DNA of 42,215 nt from Clostridia bacterium. Lineage in GTDB: Bacteria; Bacillota; Clostridia; Oscillospirales; RGIG5299. The position numbers and the translations under genes are program-made. The stretch lies in contig JAFVQJ010000008.1 of the NCBI GenBank assembly GCA_017504945.1, positions 1-42,215 on the forward strand, written 5' to 3'. Positions 25,619-34,286 of this stretch are shown piece by piece. How positions within the stretch are numbered: the stretch's first letter is position 1; the number at the start of each line of letters is the position of its first letter. The notes below the pieces were generated by a model. The model saw only the letters and a list, made by a program, of their open reading frames with translations, had not been told where the DNA came from and searched no databases.

Positions 25619-27364
25619 TCAGAAGCGGTTTGACCTTCTTCTGTTTTTTAATGCCTTTCTTCCCTTTTTGGCAAATTTTCTTATCTGATTTCTCTTTGAG
25701 AGGAAGGAGAAGAGCAAAAAGAGCAAAACGCCCGTAATTCCCGTTACCGCGACGGCAATGCCGACGTTTATGAGCACGGGAAGCAGCTCGGTATCGGGAA
25801 GGGTAACGCGCGAAAATACCTTTATCTCGCGGTAGCTCTGCACCGAATCGAGAGAGAAGTCGTGTGCCTCCTTTTCGGGAGATCTTCCGACTACGTCGCA
25901 CCCCGAAAGGAGCGAGTCAAACGGCTCCGAAAGAGAGCCTTTTTTGAGGGATACCGTTATTTTCCTTGCCGCGCCCGAAATGTCCTTTTCGAAAACGAGG
26001 TAAGCCTCGGTGCCGCCCGTTAAGACGGTCTTATAGGGGACAGACGTGCCGCTTACCTCTATAACGGGAGAGGAGCAAAATACCGGCGACGAAAAGCCAA
26101 GGAGCGAAAGACGTATGATATTTTTGTCAACAAGCTCCGCAGTAAGCGAGATATCGGGCAAAAATGCAAGATAATCAACCGAAAATCTGCCCTCTAACGA
26201 GAGCTTCCACTCGGCGTGCTTCAGGGGAGTTTGCAAATTGAATAGGCTTGAGGTAAACAGAAGACCGTCGTCGCTCGAAAGCTTTATATTGTTGGTGCCG
26301 CCGTTTAACCACGGCGAATCGTTTACCGTTTTTAAATTTATTTCGCCGTAAAGCTCGGCGCTTTCCTTAAACAAAAGCTCGCTTTTGCAAAAAAGACGGT
26401 GATTTAAAAAGAGATCATTGCGGTCTATGAAGATATAGTTGTTGTCGGGCTCGAAGTTATATGCGCCGCCCGACGCTTCTACTCTTACGCCTGCGGTGTT
26501 GTCAAATCCCTCAAGCTCGCCTTCCTTGTTGAAGGTAAAACGGCTCTTATAGTCCTTTTCCTCAATGAAGGTGCAGCTTTTTTGGGTAACGCCGAAGGAG
26601 ATGTCGTCGGGATATAAAAGCGCACTGCCGACCGACGCCGAATTTTTCACCTTAACGGAGCTTCCAGCCGCCTCGCTTTTAACGTTGTAGCCGTTTGAGT
26701 AAAAGAGAAGGCTTTCAAGCTCGCCGCTTACTCTATTTAAGGATATCGCGGTGGAGCATTTGAATATCGGAGTGTCGGTAACGAGCAGCGAGGAAACGTC
26801 CTTCAAAAGCAGACCGACCTCGGCGCCGCACATCTGACCGCCCGAAATTGCAACGTCGCGACAATCCTCAAGCGAAATAAAGCGGCTCGCGCCGTAGAAA
26901 AAACAGCTTTTAAGGTAGCCCGAGCCTCCCTCGGAGGAGAGATAGCCGAAATTTGTGCCTTTTGCCGCAATCGCGGTGATGCACTCGGTGAAATAACAGC
27001 CCTCAAAGGAGATGTTTTCAGAGCCTTCTATCTTCACGGCGGTGTCGGCGCCGAAAAAGTCGCAGTTTATAAACGAAACGCTCTTTACGCCCGAAAGCAA
27101 AACGCCGACGCCGTAGAAAAAGCAGTTTTCAAAGGTAACATCCGATACTCCCTCGAGCCTTATATCGCCCGCGCTTAAGAAGCGGATATCCTCAAACGCC
27201 TTGCCGTTTTCCGTTACGGTAAGACCGTTTTTATCGGAAAAGAGGGTGCCGTAGGGGTTTTCCTCATCTGCGGCTGCGGTAAAAGAGGAAAAAAGACAAA
27301 GGAAGAGCGCCGCGCACATTGCAAGGCACGCGGTTTTTTTGAAAAAAGCTCTTCCCTTTCTCAT
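25619..27364 (-). CDS. Secreted, membrane-anchored right-handed beta-helix protein
   Basis: The 581-aa protein has a signal peptide (residues 1-31, AALFLCLFSSFTAAA). A beta-helix region (about 45-270) follows, with repeating rungs such as ENCFFYG, INCDFFG and EGCYFTE, where Asn/Gly-Cys/Asp-x-Phe motifs mark stacked turns. A second soluble region spans 275-510. One membrane helix (about 528-548) ends in a very basic tail (KKGRKALKNRRRSNRF). This gives an extracellular beta-helix held by a C-terminal anchor, possibly for glycan or surface binding. It sits ten bases past lysA in the same operon. Confidence 0.8.
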   Translation of the reverse strand: MRKGRAFFKKTACLAMCAALFLCLFSSFTAAADEENPYGTLFSDKNGLTVTENGKAFEDIRFLSAGDIRLEGVSDVTFENCFFYGVGVLLSGVKSVSFINCDFFGADTAVKIEGSENISFEGCYFTECITAIAAKGTNFGYLSSEGGSGYLKSCFFYGASRFISLEDCRDVAISGGQMCGAEVGLLLKDVSSLLVTDTPIFKCSTAISLNRVSGELESLLFYSNGYNVKSEAAGSSVKVKNSASVGSALLYPDDISFGVTQKSCTFIEEKDYKSRFTFNKEGELEGFDNTAGVRVEASGGAYNFEPDNNYIFIDRNDLFLNHRLFCKSELLFKESAELYGEINLKTVNDSPWLNGGTNNIKLSSDDGLLFTSSLFNLQTPLKHAEWKLSLEGRFSVDYLAFLPDISLTAELVDKNIIRLSLLGFSSPVFCSSPVIEVSGTSVPYKTVLTGGTEAYLVFEKDISGAARKITVSLKKGSLSEPFDSLLSGCDVVGRSPEKEAHDFSLDSVQSYREIKVFSRVTLPDTELLPVLINVGIAVAVTGITGVLLFLLFSFLSKRNQIRKFAKKGRKALKNRRRSNRF

Positions 27365-27374
27365 AAATTACCTC

Positions 27375-28676
27375 TTAAATATCGTTTTTGATAATATCGT
27401 CGTAGCTTTCTCTCTTTATCCAGACGCTTTTGCTGCCGCCCGATACCGCAACGACGGGTGGACGGGGGATCCTGTTGTAATTCATCGACATTGAATAGTT
27501 ATATGCGCCCGTTGCAAGCACGGCGAGAATATCGCCCGACTTCATCTCGGGAAGGGTAACGCGCTCCTGAATAAGATCGCCGCTCTCACAGCATTTTCCC
27601 GCAACGGTGTATTCCTTTTCGGGTGCGTCGTTCATTCTTGATGCCGCAACCACGGTGTATTCCGATTTGTAAAGGGCGTAGCGGGGGTTATCCGCCATGC
27701 CGCCGTCGACTGCAAGATAGTTCTTTATTCCCTTTATTTCCTTAATGCTTCCCACGGTGTAGAGGGTAATGCCGGCAGGTCCCACAAGGCTTCTGCCGGG
27801 CTCCATAAAGATAAAGGGAAGCGAAATGCCGAGCCTCTTGCAGACCTCCTTTACCCTCACGCTTATCTTTTCAATATAAGCGCCGTAGGGAACGGGGTCG
27901 TTTTCGGCGGTGTATTTTATTCCGTAGCCGCCGCCGAGGTTAAGCTCGGTAAGAGTTATTCCAAGCTCGTTTTTGATCTTTGCCATAAAGTTAAGCATTA
28001 CCTCTGCCGCGTCCTCAAACGGCTCGATATCGAAGATCTGCGAGCCGATATGGCAGTGAATGCCCGTAAACTCAACGCCCTTCATCGAAAGAGTGGCCTT
28101 TGCTATCTCATAAGCCTCGCCGTTTTCAAGGGCGAAGCCGAACTTCGAGTCGATCGAGCCGGTGCGGACGTAATCGTGGGTGTGGGCGTCTATTCCCGGC
28201 TTTATGCGAAACATTATCCTTACTCTTTTGCCCTCCTCGAGAGCAAACGCGTTAAGACGCTCAAGCTCGAAGAGGTTATCGACGATAACGTGTCCCACCC
28301 CGTTTAAAATTGCCATTTTAAGCTCGGCGTCGGTCTTGTTGTTTCCGTGAAAGCAGATAAGCTCTGCGGGAAAGCCCGCCTTAAGCGCCGTATAGAGCTC
28401 GCCGCCCGAAACGACGTCGAGCCCCAAGCCCTCTGCGGCGGCAAAGCGGCAGCTTTCAAGACAGCAAAACGCCTTTGAGGCGTAAAGTATTCTGCCGTTT
28501 CCCTTGCCGTATGCCCTTTCGATAGCGCTTTTATATTCGCGGGCGGTCTTTGCCATAAGGTCCCTGTCCATAACGTAGAGAGGAGTGCCGTATTCCCTTG
28601 CAAGCTCTACGGTGTCGACTCCGCCGACGGTAAGATGACCGTTTTCAATATTCAGATTTTCAGTGAGAAGCTCCAT
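27375..28676 (-). CDS. lysA: Diaminopimelate decarboxylase
   Basis: This 433-aa PLP-dependent, alanine-racemase-fold enzyme converts meso-diaminopimelate to lysine and CO2. The PLP lysine lies in RILYASKAFCC, with the phosphate-binding HCHIGSQIFD and GGGYGIKYT, and the C-terminal active-site cysteine in GKCCESGDLI. Length fits LysA. The start ATG at 28676 is two bases after the mnmG stop, so it is translated from the mnmE-mnmG transcript, an unusual pairing of tRNA modification with lysine synthesis. Confidence 0.96.
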   Translation of the reverse strand: MELLTENLNIENGHLTVGGVDTVELAREYGTPLYVMDRDLMAKTAREYKSAIERAYGKGNGRILYASKAFCCLESCRFAAAEGLGLDVVSGGELYTALKAGFPAELICFHGNNKTDAELKMAILNGVGHVIVDNLFELERLNAFALEEGKRVRIMFRIKPGIDAHTHDYVRTGSIDSKFGFALENGEAYEIAKATLSMKGVEFTGIHCHIGSQIFDIEPFEDAAEVMLNFMAKIKNELGITLTELNLGGGYGIKYTAENDPVPYGAYIEKISVRVKEVCKRLGISLPFIFMEPGRSLVGPAGITLYTVGSIKEIKGIKNYLAVDGGMADNPRYALYKSEYTVVAASRMNDAPEKEYTVAGKCCESGDLIQERVTLPEMKSGDILAVLATGAYNYSMSMNYNRIPRPPVVAVSGGSKSVWIKRESYDDIIKNDI

Positions 28677-28678
28677 TT

Positions 28679-30586
28679 TTATTCACCCTTATCCTTTTTG
28701 GGAATTCCTTTATTCTGAAGCCACAGCATAAGCACCGCAATGTCGGCGGGCGAAACGCCCGATATTCTCGATGCCTGACCTATGCTTCGCGGCTTCATTT
28801 TATTTAACTTCTGCCTTGCCTCGAGGCGAAGGCCGGTTATAAGCGAGTAGTCGGTATTCTCGGGAAGGAGCTTCGACTCCTCCTTTAAAAAGCTTTCGGC
28901 TTCCTTTTCCTCGCGCTTTATATATCCCTCGTATTTGAGAGCCACCTCAACCGCTTCGGTTATATCGCGGGAAAGGTTAGGACGCTCGCTGTCGGCAACG
29001 GCCAAAAGCGCGTAGCTCACTCTCGGACGCTTTATTAGCTCCGAAAGCCTTGCTCCCGTTTTGAGCGGCTCGCTCTCGACCGAGAGGAGAGCGTCGTTTA
29101 ACTCCTTGGTGGGACGCGCCGTGGTCTTTTCAAGCCTTTTTATCTCTTTTTCTATCTTTCTTTGCTTTGAAAGATATTTTTTATATCTCTTTTCGTCTAT
29201 AAGACCTATCTCGTAGCCAATGGGGGTAAGGCGCTTATCGGCGTTATCCTGCCTTAAGATAAGGCGGTATTCCGAGCGTGAGGTCATCATACGGTAGGGC
29301 TCGTTGGTTCCCTTGGTAACGAGGTCGTCGATAAGCGTTCCGAGGTATGAGGATGAGCGCGGAAGGATAAGCGGCTCCTCGTTTTTAACGTATTTCACCG
29401 CGTTTATTCCCGCTATAAGTCCCTGACCTGCCGCTTCCTCGTAGCCCGAGGTGCCGTTGAACTGACCTGCGCCGAAAAGTCCGCTTATATTTTTGAATTC
29501 AAGGCTTGCCTTTAATTCGGTGGGGTCGATGCAATCGTACTCTATCGCGTATGCGGTTCGCATTATTTTAACGTTTTCAAGACCGGGAATGGTCCTCATA
29601 AGCTTTAGCTGAACGTCCTCGGGCAAAGAGGAGGAAATGCCCTGAACGTAAATTTCGTCGGTGGTAAGACCCATAGGCTCCAAAAAGAGCTGATGGCGCT
29701 TTTTATCGGCAAAGCGCACCACCTTATCCTCAATCGAGGGGCAGTATCGCGGACCGACTCCCTCTATAACGCCCGTGTAGAGCGGCGAGCGGTCGAGGTT
29801 TTCCATAATGACCCGCTTGGTCTCGTCGTTGGTGTAGGTGAGATGGCATACCGCCTTATTCTCGGGCGGCTTTTTCGAGGTAAAGGAGAAGGGACAAAGG
29901 TCGGTCTCACCCTCCTGTATCTCGCACTTTGAAAAGTCTATCGAGGAGCGCTTGATTCTTGCGGGAGTTCCCGTTTTGAAGCGAACGAGATTTATGCCCG
30001 CGTCGGAAAGACATTTTGAGAGCGATACCGAGGGGAAAAGCCCGTCGGGTCCCGAGGGGTAATTTACCTCGCCGATAAGCACTCTGCCCATAAGGTAGGT
30101 GCCCGTGGCGATTATCGCCGCCTTAACGGGAAATACCGCGCCGAGATGGGTAACAACGCCGCAAACGGCTTTTTTGCCGTTTCTTTCCTCAAAGAGTATC
30201 TCCGTTATCTCCGCCTGCTTTAAATCGAGATTTTCGGTTTTTTCAATTACCTGCTTCATATACTCGGTGTAGCGGCGGCGGTCTATCTGTGCGCGAAGGC
30301 TGTGGACCGCGGGACCTTTTCCGCGGTTGAGCATCTTTATCTGAATGGCGCAGGCGTCAGCCGCCTTGCCCATTTCGCCGCCGAGGGCGTCTATCTCTCT
30401 GACCAAATGCCCCTTCGCCGTGCCGCCGATAGACGGATTGCAGGGCATATTGCCCACCGAATCAAGACTTATTGAAAAAAGAATTGTTTTATATCCGAGC
30501 CTTGAAGCCGAAAGCGCCGCCTCTATGCCGGCGTGTCCCGCGCCGATAACGGCTACGTCAAAGCTCTCTGCTGTATATCTTTGCAA
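28679..30586 (-). CDS. mnmG: tRNA uridine-34 modification enzyme MnmG (GidA)
   Basis: This 635-aa FAD protein works with MnmE to install the 5-carboxymethylaminomethyl group on wobble uridine. The FAD-binding [19 protein letters not shown] at the N-terminus, the folate/NADH-side [19 protein letters not shown] and the C-terminal helical domain with [20 protein letters not shown] are all present. Length matches the long form. The start is TTG with AAGGAG nine bases upstream. It lies 15 bases after mnmE. The usual neighbour rsmG is not here. Confidence 0.97.
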   Translation of the reverse strand: MQRYTAESFDVAVIGAGHAGIEAALSASRLGYKTILFSISLDSVGNMPCNPSIGGTAKGHLVREIDALGGEMGKAADACAIQIKMLNRGKGPAVHSLRAQIDRRRYTEYMKQVIEKTENLDLKQAEITEILFEERNGKKAVCGVVTHLGAVFPVKAAIIATGTYLMGRVLIGEVNYPSGPDGLFPSVSLSKCLSDAGINLVRFKTGTPARIKRSSIDFSKCEIQEGETDLCPFSFTSKKPPENKAVCHLTYTNDETKRVIMENLDRSPLYTGVIEGVGPRYCPSIEDKVVRFADKKRHQLFLEPMGLTTDEIYVQGISSSLPEDVQLKLMRTIPGLENVKIMRTAYAIEYDCIDPTELKASLEFKNISGLFGAGQFNGTSGYEEAAGQGLIAGINAVKYVKNEEPLILPRSSSYLGTLIDDLVTKGTNEPYRMMTSRSEYRLILRQDNADKRLTPIGYEIGLIDEKRYKKYLSKQRKIEKEIKRLEKTTARPTKELNDALLSVESEPLKTGARLSELIKRPRVSYALLAVADSERPNLSRDITEAVEVALKYEGYIKREEKEAESFLKEESKLLPENTDYSLITGLRLEARQKLNKMKPRSIGQASRISGVSPADIAVLMLWLQNKGIPKKDKGE

Positions 30587-30601
30587 GAGTAAGACTCCTT
30601 T

Positions 30602-31990
30602 TTATTTTCCTACGCAGAATTTTGAAAATACCGTGGCGAGGATCTCCTCGTTTGTCTTTGTGCCGTCGAGACTCGAGAGTGAATCGATAACTCCCTCAAG
30701 CTCAAAGGCCACCATATCGGCAGGCTGATCCTGCTCTATAAGAACTATCGCCGCCTCAAGCCGCGCCTTTGCCTCGGAAAGACAGCCGTACTGCCTCTGA
30801 CTTAAAATAAGCGGCTCGTTTTTCTTTATTTTGTCAAGCCCCGAAAGCTCCGCTATTATTTCGGAAAGCCTTGCTATTCCCTCGCCGTTTTTGGCAGATA
30901 CCGAAAGGAAGGGCGCGTTTTCGGGAGAAAGCTCTCTTGCCGCCGCCTCGACGTCAGCCAAGGGAGCCAGGTCGCTTTTCGTAAATACGGTAACGGTGGG
31001 CTTTTTCTGCCTTGAAATAAAGTCGGCAAGCGATCTTTCCTCACTTGAGAAGGGCTTGGAGATATCAACCGTGAAGATTATAAGCTCTGCCGCCTCAATT
31101 TCCTTAACGGCACGCTCGATGCCTATTTTTTCAACCACGTCGTCGCTCTCTCTGATGCCTGCGGTGTCGGACAGAATAAGCTTCACTCCGCCAACGGTTA
31201 CGGCCTCGGAAATTACGTCCCTCGTGGTGCCCGCCACCGAGGTTACGATGCTTCTCTCACAGTTTGCAAGGGCGTTCATAAGAGTGGATTTGCCTGCGTT
31301 TGCACAGCCCGCAATTACCGTTTTTATTCCGTTTTTAACGGCAATGCCGTTTTTTGCGGTTGAAATGAGAGAGGAAAACCGTTTACTTACTCGGTAAAGC
31401 TTTGAAAGAAGCTCCCCCTTGCCGTCCTCCTCGATGTCCTCGTCGGGCCAGTCGATAACGGCGAAAAACCGAGCAAGCACCTCTTTTAATATCTCTTTTT
31501 CAGCCAAAAGGCTCTTTCCCGTGCCCGAAAGAAGATTTGCGGCGGCGGCGACCAAGGCCCTTTCGCTGTCTGCCTCTATTATGTCGCCCACCGACTCCGC
31601 CTCGTCAAGCAGAAGCTTGCCGTTTATAAAGGCACGCTTTGTAAATTCGCCCGCCGTTGCAAGCCTTGCGCCTGCCGAGAGAACGGCTGAAAGCACCGTG
31701 TCGGTTACCAGAACGCCGCCGTGGCAGCTTATCTCCACCACGTCCTCGCCGGTATATGATGCGGGAGCCTTGAAATAGGTGAAAAGACCGCTGTCGGTTA
31801 CCGTGCCGTTTGAAATTATATTGCCGAAATAGACGTAGCGCGGCTTGATCTCGGCTTTTTCGTTTGAAAAACGAAAGACCTTTTTTGCAATCGAAAGGGC
31901 GTTTTCGCCGCTTATTCTTATTATCGCAACGCCGCCCGTTCCTCTTGCCGTGGCTACTGCCGCGACGGTATCGTTCCTTTCCGTTTTCAA
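30602..31990 (-). CDS. mnmE: tRNA modification GTPase MnmE (TrmE/ThdF)
   Basis: This 462-aa protein has the N-terminal folate-binding domain (DTVAAVATARGTGGVAIIRISG), a helical domain, and an inserted G domain with P-loop GCANAGKSTLMNAL, switch DTAGIRES and base-recognition TKSD. It ends with the catalytic CxGK motif (FCVGK). It pairs with MnmG in wobble-uridine modification. The start is a TTG (31990) with AAAGGGG very close upstream; no better start exists downstream. It is first in the operon, with a strong promoter at 32021-32050. The ATG at 32003 belongs to another frame. Confidence 0.96.
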   Translation of the reverse strand: MKTERNDTVAAVATARGTGGVAIIRISGENALSIAKKVFRFSNEKAEIKPRYVYFGNIISNGTVTDSGLFTYFKAPASYTGEDVVEISCHGGVLVTDTVLSAVLSAGARLATAGEFTKRAFINGKLLLDEAESVGDIIEADSERALVAAAANLLSGTGKSLLAEKEILKEVLARFFAVIDWPDEDIEEDGKGELLSKLYRVSKRFSSLISTAKNGIAVKNGIKTVIAGCANAGKSTLMNALANCERSIVTSVAGTTRDVISEAVTVGGVKLILSDTAGIRESDDVVEKIGIERAVKEIEAAELIIFTVDISKPFSSEERSLADFISRQKKPTVTVFTKSDLAPLADVEAAARELSPENAPFLSVSAKNGEGIARLSEIIAELSGLDKIKKNEPLILSQRQYGCLSEAKARLEAAIVLIEQDQPADMVAFELEGVIDSLSSLDGTKTNEEILATVFSKFCVGK

Positions 31991-32020
31991 GCTCCCCTTT
32001 CATTAAGTCATAGATATAAT

Positions 32021-32050
32021 ATTATATAACAAATACAGGGCGTTTGTCAA
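32021..32050 (-). promoter_or_regulatory. mnmE operon promoter
   Basis: Minus-strand TTGACA (32045-32050) is a perfect -35 box and TATAAT (32021-32026) a perfect -10 box, with 18 bases between. The mnmE start is about 25 bases downstream of the probable transcription start. Confidence 0.88.
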
Positions 32051-32132
32051 ATTTTATAGCCGAAAGCGGCGCAAATTTTTAAAGTCGGGGAAAAGAAGGT
32101 AAAAAAAGTTTCTTTTTGTTATTTTTTGTAAT

Positions 32133-32161
32133 TGATAATTATATTTAAATATGTTATAATT
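32133..32161 (+). promoter_or_regulatory. Promoter of the DUF1846 gene
   Basis: TTGATA (32133-32138) and TATAAT (32156-32161) are separated by 17 bases, 34 bases before the chosen ATG. It is divergent from the mnmE promoter; the 205-base gap holds no other feature I can see. Confidence 0.85.
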
Positions 32162-32195
32162 ATTGCAACTACGTTTGTTTTCGGAGATAGGTTTT

Positions 32196-33683
32196 ATGTT
32201 AAAAGCGGGATTTGACAACGAAAAATACATAGAAAGGCAGAGCGCCGAGATAAAGAAGCGCATAGATAAGTTCGGCGGCAAGCTTTACCTCGAATTCGGC
32301 GGTAAGCTGTTTGACGACCATCACGCCTCAAGGGTCCTCCCCGGCTTTATGCCAGACAGTAAGCTCTCAATGCTTCGTTCCCTTGCGAGCGAGGCGGAGA
32401 TAGTTATCGTCGTAAACTCCCGCGATATTGAAAAGAACAAGATGCGAAGCGATATAGGCATCTCCTACGACCTCGACGTTTTAAGACTTATCGACGCATT
32501 CCGCGCCCTTGACCTTTACGTCGGAAGCGTGGTAATATCGCAGTATAAGGATCAGCCCTCGGCAAGAGCCTTTAAGGAAAAGCTCGAAAGGCTTGGAATT
32601 AAGGTCTATCTCCACTATCCGATAGCAAATTACCCCGTTGATATTCCCAACATCGTTTCGGAAAACGGCTTTGGCAAAAACGATTATATAGAAACCGAAA
32701 AGCCTCTTGTGGTCATCACCGCTCCCGGCCCCGGAAGCGGAAAGATGGCAACCTGCCTCTCGCAGCTTTATCACGACCATATTCGCGGCATAAAATCAGG
32801 CTATGCGAAATTCGAGACCTTCCCTATCTGGAATCTCCCCTTAAAGCATCCCGTAAACCTTGCTTACGAGGCGGCTACCGCCGACCTTAACGACGTTAAT
32901 ATGATAGACCCCTATCATCTCGAGGCTTACGGCGAAACCACCGTAAACTACAATCGCGACGTTGAGGTATTCCCCGTTTTGAACGCGATGTTTGAAAAGA
33001 TATACGGCGAAAGCCCCTACAAATCTCCCACCGATATGGGAGTTAATATGGCGGGCTTTTGCATTAGCGACGAGGAGATATGCAAAAGAGCTTCTCTTGA
33101 CGAGATAATCCGCCGCTATTTCGCGGCGCTGGTACAGAAAAGGCTCGGCACCGGAACCGACGACGCGGTAAACAAGATAGAGCTTCTTATGAAAAAGGCA
33201 TCGGTCTCGCCCGACGACAGAGAGGTGGTCTCCGTTGCCCTTACAAAGTCGAAGGAAACGGAAAATCAGCCTGCGGTTGCAATAAAGCTTTCAAACGGAA
33301 AGACCGTTACCGGCAAGACCTCAAAGCTTCTCGGAGCCTCGTCTGCCGCAATATTGAACGCCGTTAAGGCGGTAAGCGGTATCGACGACGAGATAGATCT
33401 CATAAATCCCGAGGTAATCGCGCCCATTCAGGCTCTCAAAACGGGTTTCCTCGGTAACAAAAACCCCCGCCTTCACTCCGATGAGGTGCTTATCGCCCTT
33501 GCGATATCCGCCGCCACCAGTGCGGACGCGGCAAAGGCTATGGAGAACTTAAAGGAGCTTAAATCGGCGGAGGCGCACTCAACGGTCATACTTGCACAGG
33601 TCGATCAGGACGTTTACCGAAAGCTCGGAATAAACCTCACCTGCGAGCCGCAGTATCAGACGAGAAAACTTTATCACAAATAA
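32196..33683 (+). CDS. DUF1846 domain-containing protein
   Basis: This 495-aa cytoplasmic protein belongs to the DUF1846 family. Its central segment has a P-loop-like VITAPGPGSGKMATCLSQLYHD followed by VNLAYEAATADLNDVNMIDPYHL and SPTDMGVNMAG, all typical of this conserved group. Function has not been settled as far as I know. The ATG at 32196 with GGAGATAGG seven bases upstream is chosen over a TTG at 32163, which has no ribosome binding site. It stands alone between a divergent promoter region and a bidirectional terminator. Confidence 0.92.
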   Translation: MLKAGFDNEKYIERQSAEIKKRIDKFGGKLYLEFGGKLFDDHHASRVLPGFMPDSKLSMLRSLASEAEIVIVVNSRDIEKNKMRSDIGISYDLDVLRLIDAFRALDLYVGSVVISQYKDQPSARAFKEKLERLGIKVYLHYPIANYPVDIPNIVSENGFGKNDYIETEKPLVVITAPGPGSGKMATCLSQLYHDHIRGIKSGYAKFETFPIWNLPLKHPVNLAYEAATADLNDVNMIDPYHLEAYGETTVNYNRDVEVFPVLNAMFEKIYGESPYKSPTDMGVNMAGFCISDEEICKRASLDEIIRRYFAALVQKRLGTGTDDAVNKIELLMKKASVSPDDREVVSVALTKSKETENQPAVAIKLSNGKTVTGKTSKLLGASSAAILNAVKAVSGIDDEIDLINPEVIAPIQALKTGFLGNKNPRLHSDEVLIALAISAATSADAAKAMENLKELKSAEAHSTVILAQVDQDVYRKLGINLTCEPQYQTRKLYHK

Positions 33684-33703
33684 AGCTGCCGCAAATAAAA
33701 ATT

Positions 33704-33733
33704 AAAAGCACCCTCTCGGGTGCTTTTTTTATT
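33704..33733. terminator. Bidirectional terminator between convergent genes
   Basis: Arms AAAAGCACCC (33704-33713) and GGGTGCTTTT (33718-33727) with a TCTC loop and T runs on both sides end the DUF1846 unit (plus) and the ABC-transporter cassette (minus, last stop at 33729). Confidence 0.9.
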
Positions 33734-34274
33734 TTCTCTTTCCGTATTTTATAAAGTCGATGACCGAGAAGTCGCGGCTTCCGAAATTCTGACCTGCTAT
33801 CGCAAGCAGAGGCGAGAGTAAAAAGAGGAAGGGTATAACGTATATCCAGCCGCCCGTTTCCTCGAAGGTGTAATAAATTCCGTAGAAATTATAACGTAAA
33901 AAGAGGAAAGGAAGAGTTGCCCACGACTGACCGAGCACGAAGAGCAGATAGAGTATAACGCTCGGAAGCTCGAAAATGAGAGCGCCCACGAAGCAATCGA
34001 GCCTTACGGGACCCGCGTTTATAAGTCCTCTGCCGCTTCCCGTTGCGCCCTTTTGATTAAAGCCGTATTTCCATGCCTCGAGATAAGCCATCGAATAGAT
34101 GGTTATCGAGGGGACGGCGGAGGTGAGTATCAGCTGCCACCAGCCCTTGCCGAAAAAGGCGATAACGCCCATGCACATAAAAAACGTCATAAGCGACGAC
34201 ACGAGCTGATAGAGAAACAGACTTCCGGTATATTTACAAAGTGAAGATATACCGCCGATTTTTTTTCGTTGCAT
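33729..34274 (-). CDS. Small multi-pass membrane protein, last gene of the PqqD/ABC cassette
   Basis: This 181-aa protein has a basic N-terminus (MQRKKIGG) and four to five hydrophobic segments (about residues 17-40, 45-65, 92-112, 118-130, 140-160), ending in a basic tail (KYGKRK). I recognise no family. The ATG at 34274 with AGAGG upstream lies 12 bases past the ABC exporter stop, and it ends at a terminator. Its place in the cassette suggests a membrane partner, such as an immunity or exporter-accessory protein, but that is inference. Confidence 0.7.
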   Translation of the reverse strand: MQRKKIGGISSLCKYTGSLFLYQLVSSLMTFFMCMGVIAFFGKGWWQLILTSAVPSITIYSMAYLEAWKYGFNQKGATGSGRGLINAGPVRLDCFVGALIFELPSVILYLLFVLGQSWATLPFLFLRYNFYGIYYTFEETGGWIYVIPFLFLLSPLLAIAGQNFGSRDFSVIDFIKYGKRK

Positions 34275-34286
34275 TTTAAAACCTCT

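Noticed and set aside
31605..32003. Minus-strand frame starting with ATG at 32003, overlapping the 5' end of mnmE
   Set aside because: It shares the mnmE ribosome binding region but encodes a highly basic sequence (many Arg/Lys) with no recognisable family, while the mnmE frame is unmistakable.
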